NCBI GenBank assembly: GCA_035624355.1
Contig: DASPRQ010000084.1
Coordinates: forward strand, 1-64,000
DNA: 64,000 bases
Reading direction: 5' to 3'
Origin: Usitatibacter sp035624355
GTDB taxonomy: Bacteria > Pseudomonadota > Gammaproteobacteria > Burkholderiales > Usitatibacteraceae
Shown here: in pieces, positions 1 through 12,385 of the stretch
Position numbering within the stretch: position 1 is the first letter of the stretch
Layout: every line of letters starts with the position of its first letter
The notes under the pieces: generated by a model
Told to the model about the DNA's origin: nothing
Seen by the model: the letters and a program-made list of their open reading frames with translations, nothing else
Database searches by the model: none
Made by a program: the position numbers and the translations under genes

Positions 1-2037
<2,037 letters not shown>

Positions 2038-2047
2038 CGATCGGGCT

Positions 2048-2065
2048 CCCTCCCGCGGGGGAGGG
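2048..2065 (+). other. Intercistronic hairpin between gltB and gltD
   Basis: CCCTCCC at 2048-2054 and GGGAGGG at 2059-2065 form a 7-bp GC stem with a 4-base loop, about 15 bases before the gltD start. There is no following T-tract, so it is not a terminator. It could tune the ratio of the two subunits; that role is inference. Confidence 0.4.
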
Positions 2066-2079
2066 GGCCGAGAGAAAGC

Positions 2080-3525
2080 ATGGGAAAAATCACCGGCTTC
2101 ATGGAATTCGAGCGCCGGGACCGGCCTTACGCGCCGGTCGCCGAGCGCGTGAGGTTCTTCAAGGAGTTCATCCGCCCCCTCGGCGACGAGGAGATGAGCC
2201 GCCAGGGCGCGCGCTGCATGGACTGCGGCATCCCGTTCTGCCAGACCGGCTGCCCGGTGAACAACATCATCCCGGACTGGAACGACCTCGTCTTCCGCGG
2301 CCGCTGGCGCGAGGCGCTCGAGGTCCTGCACTCCACGAACAATTTCCCGGAATTCACGGGGCGCATCTGCCCTGCGCCGTGCGAGGCGGCCTGCACGCTC
2401 AACATCAACGACGACGCGGTGACGATCAAGTCGATCGAGCAGGCGATCGTGGACAAGGGCTGGGCGGAGGGATGGATCGGGCCGCAGGTCCCGCACCGCA
2501 AGACCGGCCGCAAGGTGGCCGTGGTGGGATCGGGCCCCGCGGGGCTCGCCTGCGCCCAGCAGCTCGCCCGCGCCGGCCACGACGTGACGCTCTTCGAGAA
2601 GAGCGACCGCATCGGGGGGCTGCTGCGCTACGGCATTCCCGACTTCAAGATGGAGAAGCACCTCATCGACCGGCGCATGGAGCAGATGGCCGCCGAGGGC
2701 GTCACCTTCCGCCCCGGCGTGCACGTGGGCGCGACGCTCCCGGCCGAGGAGCTGCTCGCGCAGTTCGACGCCGTGGCGCTCACCGGCGGCTCCGAGAAGC
2801 CGCGCGACCTCCCGGTACCCGGGCGCGAGCTCTCCGGCGTCCACTTCGCGATGGAGTTCCTGCCGCAGCAGAACAAGGCGGTCGCGGGCGACAAGGTGCC
2901 GGGCCAGATCCTCGCCGCGGGAAAGCACGTCGTCGTGATCGGCGGCGGCGACACCGGCAGCGACTGCATCGGCACCTCGTTCCGCCAGGGCGCCGCCTCG
3001 GTCGTGAACTTCGAGCTGATGCCCGAGCCGCCCGAGCACGAGGACAAGCCGCTCACGTGGCCGTACTGGCCGCTGAAGCTCCGCACCTCCTCCTCGCACG
3101 AGGAGGGCGCGGAGCGCGAGTTCGCCGTGGCGACGAAGTCCTTCCAGGGCCGGAACGGCCGCGTCGAGAGCCTGGTCGCGTGCCACGTCGAGTGGGTGAA
3201 GGACGACAAGGGCGCGAGCGCGATGAAGGAGGTGCCGGGAACGGAGTTCACCATTCCCGCGCAGCTCGTGCTCCTCGCCATGGGCTACGTCCACCCGGTG
3301 CACGAGGGCCTCCTCGACGCGCTCGGCGTGGCAAAGGACCCGCGCGGCAACGTGCGCGCGACGACCGAAGGGACCGGCTGCTACGCGACGTCGGTTCCGC
3401 GCGTCTTCGCCGCGGGCGACATGCGCCGCGGCCAGTCGCTCGTGGTCTGGGCGATCCGCGAGGGCCGCCAGTGCGCGCGCGAAGTGGACGCGTTCCTGAC
3501 GGGCGCCTCGGACCTCCCGCGCTGA
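2080..3525 (+). CDS. gltD: Glutamate synthase small subunit
   Basis: 481 residues, the usual size. The N-terminal region carries the cysteines for two 4Fe-4S clusters (CMDCGIPFCQTGC near residues 47-59, then CPAPCEAAC). An FAD fingerprint (GSGPAGLACAQQLARAG) follows, then an NADPH fingerprint (GGGDTGSDC). The protein passes electrons from NADPH through FAD and the clusters to GltB. The ATG at 2080 gives the typical start MGKITGFMEFER. It is co-transcribed with gltB and its TGA overlaps the proposed start of the next gene. High certainty. Confidence 0.97.
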   Translation: MGKITGFMEFERRDRPYAPVAERVRFFKEFIRPLGDEEMSRQGARCMDCGIPFCQTGCPVNNIIPDWNDLVFRGRWREALEVLHSTNNFPEFTGRICPAPCEAACTLNINDDAVTIKSIEQAIVDKGWAEGWIGPQVPHRKTGRKVAVVGSGPAGLACAQQLARAGHDVTLFEKSDRIGGLLRYGIPDFKMEKHLIDRRMEQMAAEGVTFRPGVHVGATLPAEELLAQFDAVALTGGSEKPRDLPVPGRELSGVHFAMEFLPQQNKAVAGDKVPGQILAAGKHVVVIGGGDTGSDCIGTSFRQGAASVVNFELMPEPPEHEDKPLTWPYWPLKLRTSSSHEEGAEREFAVATKSFQGRNGRVESLVACHVEWVKDDKGASAMKEVPGTEFTIPAQLVLLAMGYVHPVHEGLLDALGVAKDPRGNVRATTEGTGCYATSVPRVFAAGDMRRGQSLVVWAIREGRQCAREVDAFLTGASDLPR

Positions 3526-4343
3526 GGCTTTCCTTCGAGACGCTGAAGCTCCTGCTGCTCGGCCTCGCGGCGGCCTACGTCGCCGTCGCGGGCCTCGTGT
3601 GGGCGCTCCAGGAACGGCTGATCTTCCTGCCGCCCCCGCCGCGGGCGCTTCCTCCGCCGCCGGCAGGCTGGCGCATCGAGCCCGCGTCCCTGAGCATGCG
3701 CGACGGCACGCGGCTCGCCGGGGCGTGGCTCCTGCCGCCCATGCCGCGGCCCCCGCTCGTCATCTACTTCGGCGGCAACGCCGAGGATGCGACGCTCGAG
3801 GTCCCCACGGTCGAGGAGACCTACGGCGAGCGCGCGGTGCTCCTCGTGAACTACCGCGGCTACGGCGCGAGCGAGGGGCGCCCCGGCGAGGCGGCGATGG
3901 TCGAGGACGCGAAGGAGATCTTCGACGCCGCCTCGCGCCGCGAGGACATCGACGCGACGCGCATCGCCGTGCACGGCCGCAGCCTCGGCAGCGGCGTCGC
4001 GGTGCCGCTCGCCGCCGCGCGGCCCGTGCGCTGCGTGGTCCTCACCTCGCCCTTCGCGGCCGCGCTCGACGTGGCGCGCGAGGTGTATCCGTGGCTGCCG
4101 GTCGCGCTCCTCATGCGCCATCCCTTCGATTCCGCGCGCATCGCGCCGGGCGTCAGGGCGCCCGCGCTGATCCTCCTGGGCGAGGCCGACCGCGTGATCC
4201 CGCCGCATCATGCGCGGCGCCTCGCGCAGCTCTGGGGCGGCCCCGTGCGGCTCGAGGCCTTCGCGGGATTCGGCCACGAGGACATCTCGCTCAACCCCCG
4301 CTATTCGCATGCGATCCGCGCCTTCCTCGACCGCTGCCTGTGA
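3522..4343 (+). CDS. Membrane-anchored alpha/beta hydrolase (serine aminopeptidase-like)
   Basis: About 273 residues. A hydrophobic segment (LLLLGLAAAYVAVAGLVWAL) lies at the N-terminus, followed by the typical QERLIFLP junction of single-pass anchored hydrolases. The catalytic triad is visible: Ser154 in GRSLGSG, Asp223 in GEADRV and His252 in GFGHED. GGNAEDA likely forms the oxyanion hole. No ATG or good GTG precedes the membrane segment. The best starts are CTG at 3522, overlapping the gltD stop as CTGA, or CTG at 3543. The substrate is unknown; the family includes esterases and lipases such as the YfhR/BEM46 group. The start is uncertain, the family call is not. Confidence 0.85.
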   Translation: MRLSFETLKLLLLGLAAAYVAVAGLVWALQERLIFLPPPPRALPPPPAGWRIEPASLSMRDGTRLAGAWLLPPMPRPPLVIYFGGNAEDATLEVPTVEETYGERAVLLVNYRGYGASEGRPGEAAMVEDAKEIFDAASRREDIDATRIAVHGRSLGSGVAVPLAAARPVRCVVLTSPFAAALDVAREVYPWLPVALLMRHPFDSARIAPGVRAPALILLGEADRVIPPHHARRLAQLWGGPVRLEAFAGFGHEDISLNPRYSHAIRAFLDRCL

Positions 4344-4389
4344 GGCGCGGCGCCGGGCGGGCCAGGCGATCGTGCGAAAATCGCCCGAC

Positions 4390-5445
4390 ATGAAGAACGA
4401 CACGCTGCTCAGGGCGCTGCTGCGCGAGCCCACGGAATACACCCCGGTGTGGGTGATGCGCCAGGCCGGGCGCTACCTGCCCGAATACAACGAGACGCGG
4501 CGCAGGGCCGGCAGCTTCCTCGCCCTCGCGAAGACGCCGGAGCTCGCCTGCGAGGTGACGCTGCAGCCCGTCGACCGCTTCGCCCTGGACGCCGCGATCA
4601 TCTTCTCCGACATCCTCACGGTCCCCGACGCCATGGGCCTGGGCCTGTATTTCGCGGACGGCGAGGGCCCGAAATTCGAGCGGCCCGTGCGCGACGAGCG
4701 CGACGTCGCCCGGCTCGCCCCGCCCGACCTCGGGAGCCTGCGCTACGTGTTCGACGCGATCGCGCTCGCGCGAAAGGCGCTCGCCGGGCGCGTTCCCCTC
4801 ATCGGCTTCTCCGGCAGCCCTTTCACCCTCGCCTGCTACATGGTCGAGGGCGGGGGCAGCGACGATTTCCGCCGGGTGAAGACGATGCTCTACGCGCGCC
4901 CCGAGCTGCTGCACCGGATCCTGGAGGTGAACGCGCAGGCGGTGACGGCCTACCTCAACGCGCAGATCGACGCGGGGGCGCAGGCGGTCATGATCTTCGA
5001 CACGTGGGGAGGCGTCCTCTCGCACGCCGCGTTCGGCGAGTTCTCCCTCGCGTATTCGAAACGCGTGCTGGGGGGCCTCCGGCGCTCGTGCGAAGGGCGC
5101 GTCGTCCCGCGCATCCTCTTCGCCAAGGGCGGCGGCCAGTGGCTGGAGGCGATGGCGGAATCCGGGGCCGACGCGCTCGGCGTCGACTGGCAGACCCACC
5201 TCGGCGAGGCGCGGCGGCGGGTGGGCGCGAAAGTGGCCCTGCAGGGAAACCTCGATCCCATGGCCCTCTTCGCCACGCCGGCGGCGATCGAGCGCGAGGT
5301 GCAGCGCGTGCTCGACGAGTTCGGCGCGGGGCCCGGGCACGTGTTCAACCTCGGCCACGGCGTGTCCCAGCACACGCCGCCGGAGCACGTGCAGGCGCTC
5401 GTGGAAGCGGTGCATGCGCTCTCTCTCGGGGCCCACGCGCGATAG
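4390..5445 (+). CDS. hemE: Uroporphyrinogen decarboxylase
   Basis: 351 residues, normal length. It removes the four acetate carboxyls of uroporphyrinogen III to give coproporphyrinogen III in cytosolic haem synthesis. The signature RQAGRYLPEY lies near residue 22-31 and the substrate-binding loop FSDILTVPDAMGL near residue 72-84. The C-terminal segment FNLGHGVSQHTPPEH is also typical. The ATG at 4390 gives MKNDTLLRALLREPTEYTPVW. hemE next to gltD and priA is a common betaproteobacterial arrangement. Confidence 0.97.
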   Translation: MKNDTLLRALLREPTEYTPVWVMRQAGRYLPEYNETRRRAGSFLALAKTPELACEVTLQPVDRFALDAAIIFSDILTVPDAMGLGLYFADGEGPKFERPVRDERDVARLAPPDLGSLRYVFDAIALARKALAGRVPLIGFSGSPFTLACYMVEGGGSDDFRRVKTMLYARPELLHRILEVNAQAVTAYLNAQIDAGAQAVMIFDTWGGVLSHAAFGEFSLAYSKRVLGGLRRSCEGRVVPRILFAKGGGQWLEAMAESGADALGVDWQTHLGEARRRVGAKVALQGNLDPMALFATPAAIEREVQRVLDEFGAGPGHVFNLGHGVSQHTPPEHVQALVEAVHALSLGAHAR

Positions 5446-5482
5446 CTGGTGTCAAGAAAAATATTTGCGTCGATGTGATTGC

Positions 5483-5491
5483 TTATTCACA
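5483..5491 (+). promoter_or_regulatory. DnaA-box-like 9-mer (TTATTCACA)
   Basis: Fits the relaxed DnaA box consensus TTATNCACA exactly. It lies at the edge of an unusually A/T-rich patch (about 5452-5490) in a GC-rich genome, about 210 bases before priA. The bases after it (AGGCTTTCG) resemble those after the box at 5659. Confidence 0.5.
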
Positions 5492-5646
5492 AGGCTTTCG
5501 TTCTCGACGGGTTTCGCCCCACGCCTCGCGGGCATGTCGAGGAATCGGGTTTTCCCCTTGAGCATCATGGGCTTGATTCCTGCTGCCATGCCGCAAGACG
5601 AACTTGACGCCCGTGAATCCGACGGACGATCCGCTTGTGCATCGAC

Positions 5647-5667
5647 GTATGCACAGACTTATCCACA
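5647..5667 (+). promoter_or_regulatory. Tandem DnaA boxes upstream of priA
   Basis: A perfect DnaA box, TTATCCACA, lies at 5659-5667. A near match, GTATGCACA, lies 12 bases earlier at 5647-5655 on the same strand. The pair sits 37 bases before the priA start, where DnaA binding could affect priA transcription. Sequence match is seen directly; function is inferred. Confidence 0.55.
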
Positions 5668-5676
5668 GGCTTTTCA

Positions 5677-5692
5677 GGCCCCTGAAGGGGCC
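5677..5692 (+). other. Hairpin in the priA leader
   Basis: GGCCCC (5677-5682), loop TGAA, GGGGCC (5687-5692): a perfect 6-bp GC stem ending 11 bases before the TTG start of priA, where a Shine-Dalgarno sequence would be expected. It may reduce initiation. No T-tract, so not a terminator. Confidence 0.4.
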
Positions 5693-5703
5693 CGGTTCCG
5701 CTC

Positions 5704-7689
<1,986 letters not shown>

Positions 7690-7727
7690 GGCCCCGGCGG
7701 CCGGGGGGCTGGGCGCGCCCCCGTATA

Positions 7728-9404
7728 ATGGACGGTCCGGATTCCCCCGCTCCCGTGTCCTCCCCCGATCCGAAAACCCGCCTCGCCGAACGGATCCGCG
7801 CCGCCGTCCGGGTCGCGTTCCCGTCCGTCGACGACGTCACCGTCGAGCTCGAGCGGCCGAAGAACGACGAGCACGGGGACTTCGCGACCAACGTCGCGTT
7901 GCAGATCGCCCGCCGCGTGGGCCGCAAGCCGCGCGAGGCGGCCGAGGCCATCGTCGCGGCCTTGGGCGGCCACGACGAGCTCGCGCGGGCCGACGTCGCC
8001 GGTCCGGGCTTCATCAACTTCACGCTCGCGCGGGGCTCGCGCTTCGCGGTCGTCGCCGAGATCCTCGCGAAGGGCGCGGCGTTCGGACGCGGAGAGGCGG
8101 GCCGCGGCCGGCGCATCCTCGTGGAGTTCGTCTCCGCGAACCCGACCGGGCCGCTGCACGTGGGCCACGGCCGGCAGGCGGCCCTCGGGGACGCGATCTC
8201 GACGCTGCTCGAATGGCAGGGATGGCGGGTGGCGCGAGAGTTCTACTACAACGACGCGGGCAACCAGATCGACAACCTCGCGCTCTCCGTCCAGGCGCGC
8301 ATCCGCGAGGCGCGCGGCGAGCCCGCGGAGATGCCGAAGGACGGCTACCACGGCGACTACATCCGCGACATCGCCGCCGAGTACGTCGCGGCGGGCTTCG
8401 GCGACACGACGGGATCCGACCTCGAGCAGATCCGGCGCTTCGCCGTCGCCTACCTCCGGGGCGAGCAGGACGTGGACCTCCGGGCCTTCGGCGTGGACTT
8501 CGACTCGTACTTCCTCGAGAGCTCGCTCTACGCCGACGGCAAGGTGCAGGAGGCGGTCGGCCTGCTGCGCGGCGCCGGCCACTGCTACGAGGCCGAGGGG
8601 GCACTCTGGCTCAGGACCACGGACTTCGGCGACGACAAGGACCGCGTGATGCGCAAGTCCGACGGCACGTTCACGTACTTCGTGCCGGACGTGGCCTACC
8701 ACCTGGGCAAGTTCCGGCGCGGGTACGAGCACGCCGTCAACGTGCAGGGCGCGGACCACCATTCGACCGTCACGCGCGTGCGCGCGGGGCTGCAGGCGCT
8801 CGCCGTCGGCATCCCCGCGGGGTATCCGGACTACGTCCTGCACCAGATGGTGACGGTGATGAAGGGCGGCGAGGAGGTGAAGATCTCCAAGCGCGCGGGC
8901 TCCTACGTGACGGTGCGCGATCTGGTCGACGAGGTCGGGCGCGACGCGGTGCGCTATTTCTTCCTCATGCGACGCGTCGATTCGCACCTGGTGTTCGACA
9001 TCGACCTCGCCAAGAGCCGCTCCGAGGACAACCCCGTCTACTACGTGCAGTACGCCCACGCGCGGCTGTGCAGCGTGCTGAAGGAATGGGGCGGGAACCG
9101 CGAGGCCCTCGCCGCGGCCGAGCTCGCGCGCCTCACCTCGCCCCACGAAGCCGCGCTCGCCGCGAAGCTCGCGGAGTTTCCCGAGCTCCTCGCGCGCGCG
9201 GCCGCGGAGTTCGCGCCGCACCTCGTCACTTACTACCTGCACGACGACGTGGCGGCACGCCTGCATACCTACTACAATGCCGAGCGCTTTCTCGTCGAGG
9301 ACGAAGCGTTGAAGCTCGCGCGGCTGGCGCTCGTCGAGGCGACCCGGCAGGTGATCGCCAACGGACTCGCCGTCCTCGGCGTGAACGCTCCCGAGAAAAT
9401 GTGA
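7728..9404 (+). CDS. argS: Arginyl-tRNA synthetase
   Basis: 558 residues, a class I synthetase that charges tRNA-Arg. The HIGH-type motif is HVGH (residues 144-147) within NPTGPLHVGHGRQ, and the KMSKS region reads KISKR (about 385-389). The C-terminal DALR anticodon-binding domain ends in VNAPEKM. The ATG at 7728 is the first in-frame ATG; a GTG at 7755 is an alternative. The stop overlaps the start of the next gene by one base (TGATG), so the two are probably coupled. Confidence 0.96.
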   Translation: MDGPDSPAPVSSPDPKTRLAERIRAAVRVAFPSVDDVTVELERPKNDEHGDFATNVALQIARRVGRKPREAAEAIVAALGGHDELARADVAGPGFINFTLARGSRFAVVAEILAKGAAFGRGEAGRGRRILVEFVSANPTGPLHVGHGRQAALGDAISTLLEWQGWRVAREFYYNDAGNQIDNLALSVQARIREARGEPAEMPKDGYHGDYIRDIAAEYVAAGFGDTTGSDLEQIRRFAVAYLRGEQDVDLRAFGVDFDSYFLESSLYADGKVQEAVGLLRGAGHCYEAEGALWLRTTDFGDDKDRVMRKSDGTFTYFVPDVAYHLGKFRRGYEHAVNVQGADHHSTVTRVRAGLQALAVGIPAGYPDYVLHQMVTVMKGGEEVKISKRAGSYVTVRDLVDEVGRDAVRYFFLMRRVDSHLVFDIDLAKSRSEDNPVYYVQYAHARLCSVLKEWGGNREALAAAELARLTSPHEAALAAKLAEFPELLARAAAEFAPHLVTYYLHDDVAARLHTYYNAERFLVEDEALKLARLALVEATRQVIANGLAVLGVNAPEKM

Positions 9405-10090
9405 TGCCCAAGGACTACAAGGACCCCCCGGCGTCGCGCGGCCAGGTGAACCATCCCCTGCTGCTCGGCGTGATCATCGGGCTGCTGCTCGGCATCGTGA
9501 TCTCGCTCGCGGTGGCGCTGTGGCTCAACCGCCTCGCCAACCCGTTCGTCGAGAAGAACCGCTCCGTCGAGCCGCTGCCGAAGATCGGCTCGGCGCAGCC
9601 GCCGCCGCCGCCCGAGGCGGCGAGCGCGGCGCAGAAGGCGGCCCAGGGGAGCGCGCCGCCGGAGAAGGGCGCCAAGGCCCCCGAGCGCCCGCGCTTCGAG
9701 TTCTACCAGATCCTCCCGGGCGAGAAGGAAGCGCCGGCGGTCGAGGCGAAGGCGCCGGCCAAGGCGCCGGAGGCCGCGAAGCCCCCCGTGGCGCCCCGGC
9801 CCGGCTCGTCGCCGTCCGTGCCCCTGCCTCACACCGGGGACGTGTACTGGCTGCAGGCGGGGGCCTTCGCCGACGAGAAGGAAGCAGACAACCTCCGGGC
9901 GAAGATCGCGCTCACGGGCCTCGAAGCCTCGGTGCGCGCGGCCTCCGTGGGCGACCGGGGCAAGCTCTACCGCGTGCGGCTGGGCCCGTACCAGAGCCTG
10001 GACGACGCGAACCGGATCAAGGCGACGCTGTCCCAGAGCGGCGTCGAGGCCGCCATCATCCGCAGCGCCGACGAAGCCAAGAACCCCTGA
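9404..10090 (+). CDS. SPOR-domain inner-membrane protein (FtsN-like)
   Basis: 228 residues with the layout of FtsN-type division proteins. A short cytoplasmic N-terminus precedes one transmembrane helix (LLLGVIIGLLLGIVISLAVAL, about residues 19-39). A long Pro/Ala/Lys-rich periplasmic linker follows, then a C-terminal SPOR domain (about 145-222; WLQAGAFADEKEADNLRAKI) that binds denuded septal peptidoglycan. The overlap with argS and the 12-base gap to dsbA suggest one operon. A role at the septum is inferred from the fold; I would not name it ftsN without more evidence. Confidence 0.88.
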   Translation: MPKDYKDPPASRGQVNHPLLLGVIIGLLLGIVISLAVALWLNRLANPFVEKNRSVEPLPKIGSAQPPPPPEAASAAQKAAQGSAPPEKGAKAPERPRFEFYQILPGEKEAPAVEAKAPAKAPEAAKPPVAPRPGSSPSVPLPHTGDVYWLQAGAFADEKEADNLRAKIALTGLEASVRAASVGDRGKLYRVRLGPYQSLDDANRIKATLSQSGVEAAIIRSADEAKNP

Positions 10091-10102
10091 AGGAACCCGC
10101 CC

Positions 10103-10750
10103 ATGAACCTGCGCAAAGCCCTCCTGCTCGTGATGACGCTCCTCGCGAGCGCCCTCGCTCCCGTCGCGGCCCGGGCCGCCGACTACGCCCTCGTCTCGCC
10201 TCCGCAGCTCCAGGAGAGCAACGGCAAGATCGAGGTGCTGGAATTCTTCTGGTACGGCTGTCCGCACTGCTACCACCTCGAGTCCGACGTGAACGCGTGG
10301 CTCAAGACCATTCCTCCGGACGTGGTCTTCAAGCGCGTCCCGGCCTACCCGAGCGAGAGCTGGGGCGAGGCGGCGCGCATCTACTACACGATCGACGCGA
10401 TGGGCCTGCTGCCGAAGCTTCACGAGAAGGTCTTCGACGCGATCCACAAGGACGGCGTGAACCTCATGAACAAGAAGATCCGCGACGACTGGCTCGCGAG
10501 GAACGGCGTCGACCCCTCGAAGTACGACCAGATGTCGAAGTCCTTCACGGTGGCGACGGACCTGCAGCGCGCGAGGGAGATGACGCAGAACTACAAGGTC
10601 GACAGCGTCCCGCGCCTCGTGGTGGGCGGCAGGTACTACACCTCGGGGGAGCTCGCGGGCAGCCCCGAGCGCATCTTCGCGGTCGTCGACCAGCTGATCG
10701 CGAAGGTCCGCGCCGAGAGCGGCAAGCCCGGCGCGGCGAAGAAGAAGTAG
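10103..10750 (+). CDS. dsbA: Periplasmic thiol:disulfide interchange protein DsbA
   Basis: 215 residues with a Sec signal peptide ending near AARAADYA (about residue 26). The thioredoxin-like active site is CPHC at 53-56 in FFWYGCPHCYHLE, the classic DsbA dipeptide, and the cis-proline loop is DSVPRLVV. It oxidises cysteine pairs in exported proteins and is recycled by DsbB, which is not in this window. It follows the SPOR gene in the same direction with AAGGA upstream. Secure. Confidence 0.95.
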   Translation: MNLRKALLLVMTLLASALAPVAARAADYALVSPPQLQESNGKIEVLEFFWYGCPHCYHLESDVNAWLKTIPPDVVFKRVPAYPSESWGEAARIYYTIDAMGLLPKLHEKVFDAIHKDGVNLMNKKIRDDWLARNGVDPSKYDQMSKSFTVATDLQRAREMTQNYKVDSVPRLVVGGRYYTSGELAGSPERIFAVVDQLIAKVRAESGKPGAAKKK

Positions 10751-10793
10751 CGCCGCCCGCGCTCCCGCGCCCGAGCGGCGGGCCGGATTCGCG

Positions 10794-11546
10794 ATGAAAG
10801 TCTTCATCACCGGCGCCTCGAGCGGCATCGGCGCGGCGCTCGCGCGGCACTACGGGGCGCGCGGCGCCACCCTCGGGCTGCTCGCGAGGCGCGAGGCGGA
10901 GCTGCGCCAGGTCGGCGACTCGGCGCGCGCGCCCTTCGAGGCCTACGCGTGCGACGTGCGCGACCTCGCGGCGGTCGAGCGCGCCGCGCGCGAGTTCACG
11001 GCGCGCCACGGCACGCCCGACATCGTGATCGCGAACGCGGGGATCTCCCACGGCACGTCGACGGAGCGCGAGGAGGACGTCGAGGTCTTCCGCGAGATCC
11101 TGGAGATCAACGTGATGGGCATGGTGAACGCCTTCCATCCGTTCGTCGCGGCGATGCGCGAGCGGGGCAGCGGCACGCTCGCGGGCATCGCCTCGGTCGC
11201 GGGGTTCCGGGGGCTCGCCGGCGCCGGCGCGTACAGCGCCTCCAAGGCGGCGGCGATCCGCTACCTCGAGGCGCTGCGCGTGGAGCTGCGCGGCACGGGC
11301 GTGCGCGTGACGACCGTCTGCCCGGGCTACATCCGCTCGCCCATGACCGCGAAGAACCCCTACCCGATGCCCTTCATCATCGGGGCGGACGACGCCGCGC
11401 GCCGCATGGCGCGCGCGATCGACGCCGGCCGCTCCTTCGCGGTGATCCCCTGGCCGATGGCGATCGTCGGCCGCCTGCTCGCGCTGCTTCCCAACGCGCT
11501 CTTCGACCCTCTCACGGCGCGCGGCGGCCGCAAGCCGCGCCGCTGA
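10794..11546 (+). CDS. SDR family oxidoreductase
   Basis: 250 residues, a classical short-chain dehydrogenase. The cofactor motif is TGASSGIG (residues 6-13), followed by NAG and the YSASK catalytic motif with its upstream serine (ASVAGFRG). The C-terminus is basic (GGRKPRR) after a hydrophobic segment, which may associate with the membrane. The basic residue in MKVFITGASSGIG and the ARRE segment hint at NADPH. The substrate cannot be told. It ends 35 bases before a convergent gene, with no clear terminator between. Confidence 0.9.
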   Translation: MKVFITGASSGIGAALARHYGARGATLGLLARREAELRQVGDSARAPFEAYACDVRDLAAVERAAREFTARHGTPDIVIANAGISHGTSTEREEDVEVFREILEINVMGMVNAFHPFVAAMRERGSGTLAGIASVAGFRGLAGAGAYSASKAAAIRYLEALRVELRGTGVRVTTVCPGYIRSPMTAKNPYPMPFIIGADDAARRMARAIDAGRSFAVIPWPMAIVGRLLALLPNALFDPLTARGGRKPRR

Positions 11547-11581
11547 GCGTCCCGCTCCCGGCCGAGCCCCGGCGCCCGCGC

Positions 11582-12385
11582 CTAGAGGGGCTCGACCTCG
11601 CTCTGCGCAGGCCGCCAGCGCAGAAGGCGCCTCTCGGCCCGGGCGACGGCCGCGTCGAGGACGAGCGCGAACGCGGTGAGCACGAGCATCCCGGCGAAGA
11701 CGGAGTTGATGTCGAACGCGCCTTCGGCCTGCTGGATGAGGTAGCCCACGCCCCTCGCCGATCCGAGGTACTCGCCGACCACCGCGCCCACGAACGCCAT
11801 GCCCACGGAGGCGTGCAGGCTCGAGAACAGCCACGACGTCGCGGACGGAAGGTACACGTGGCGCAGCAGCTGGCGGCGGTTCGCTCCCAGCATCAGCGCG
11901 TTGTTGAGCACGACGGGGCTCACTTCCTTCACGCCCTGGTAGACGTTGAAGAACACGATGAAGAAGACGAGCGTCACGCCGAGCGCCACCTTCGACCAGA
12001 TGCCGAGCCCGAACCACACCATGAAGATGGGCGCGAGCACCACCCGCGGCATCGCGTTCGCCGCGATGATGTAGGGATCGAGGAGCGCCGAGGCGGACGG
12101 GGCGAGTCCCAGCCACAGGCCCACGCCGAGCCCGAGCCCCGCGCCGATCACGAACGCGAGCACGGTCTCCTCGAGCGTCACCCAGAGGTGCCCGTAGATC
12201 GACCCGTCGGCGAACCACGTCCACGCCACCCGCACGATCTTCACGGGCTCGCCGAAGAAGAAGGCGGCGCGATCGGGGTTGTCCCACACGATGGGCGGAA
12301 GCAGCCCGGGCTGGGCGAGCGCCTGCCACGCGGCGAGGATCGCCACGAGCAGCAGCCCCCTCCACAGCCACGGCGCGCGCCTCAC
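11582..12385 (-). CDS. ABC transporter permease (SsuC/ThiX type)
   Basis: 267 residues with about six hydrophobic segments and a BPD_transp_1 domain. The EAA-like loop that contacts the ATPase reads LNNALMLGANRRQLLRHVYLP. The GTG start at 12385 overlaps the stop of the ATPase gene as GTGA, implying translational coupling. It is the last gene of the hmgL-type/substrate-binding/ATPase/permease operon. The family imports sulfonates, nitrate, taurine, or thiamine precursors and aromatics; the real substrate is unknown. Confidence 0.92.
   Translation of the reverse strand: MRRAPWLWRGLLLVAILAAWQALAQPGLLPPIVWDNPDRAAFFFGEPVKIVRVAWTWFADGSIYGHLWVTLEETVLAFVIGAGLGLGVGLWLGLAPSASALLDPYIIAANAMPRVVLAPIFMVWFGLGIWSKVALGVTLVFFIVFFNVYQGVKEVSPVVLNNALMLGANRRQLLRHVYLPSATSWLFSSLHASVGMAFVGAVVGEYLGSARGVGYLIQQAEGAFDINSVFAGMLVLTAFALVLDAAVARAERRLLRWRPAQSEVEPL

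Noticed and set aside
5474..5491. TGTGA...TCACA resembling a Crp site upstream of priA
   Set aside because: The half-sites are 8 bases apart rather than the 6 of Crp sites, and the right half is part of the DnaA-box-like sequence.
7723..7728. TATAAT at the argS start codon
   Set aside because: No -35 at a suitable distance, and it overlaps the ATG; a promoter here would make a leaderless transcript with no other support.
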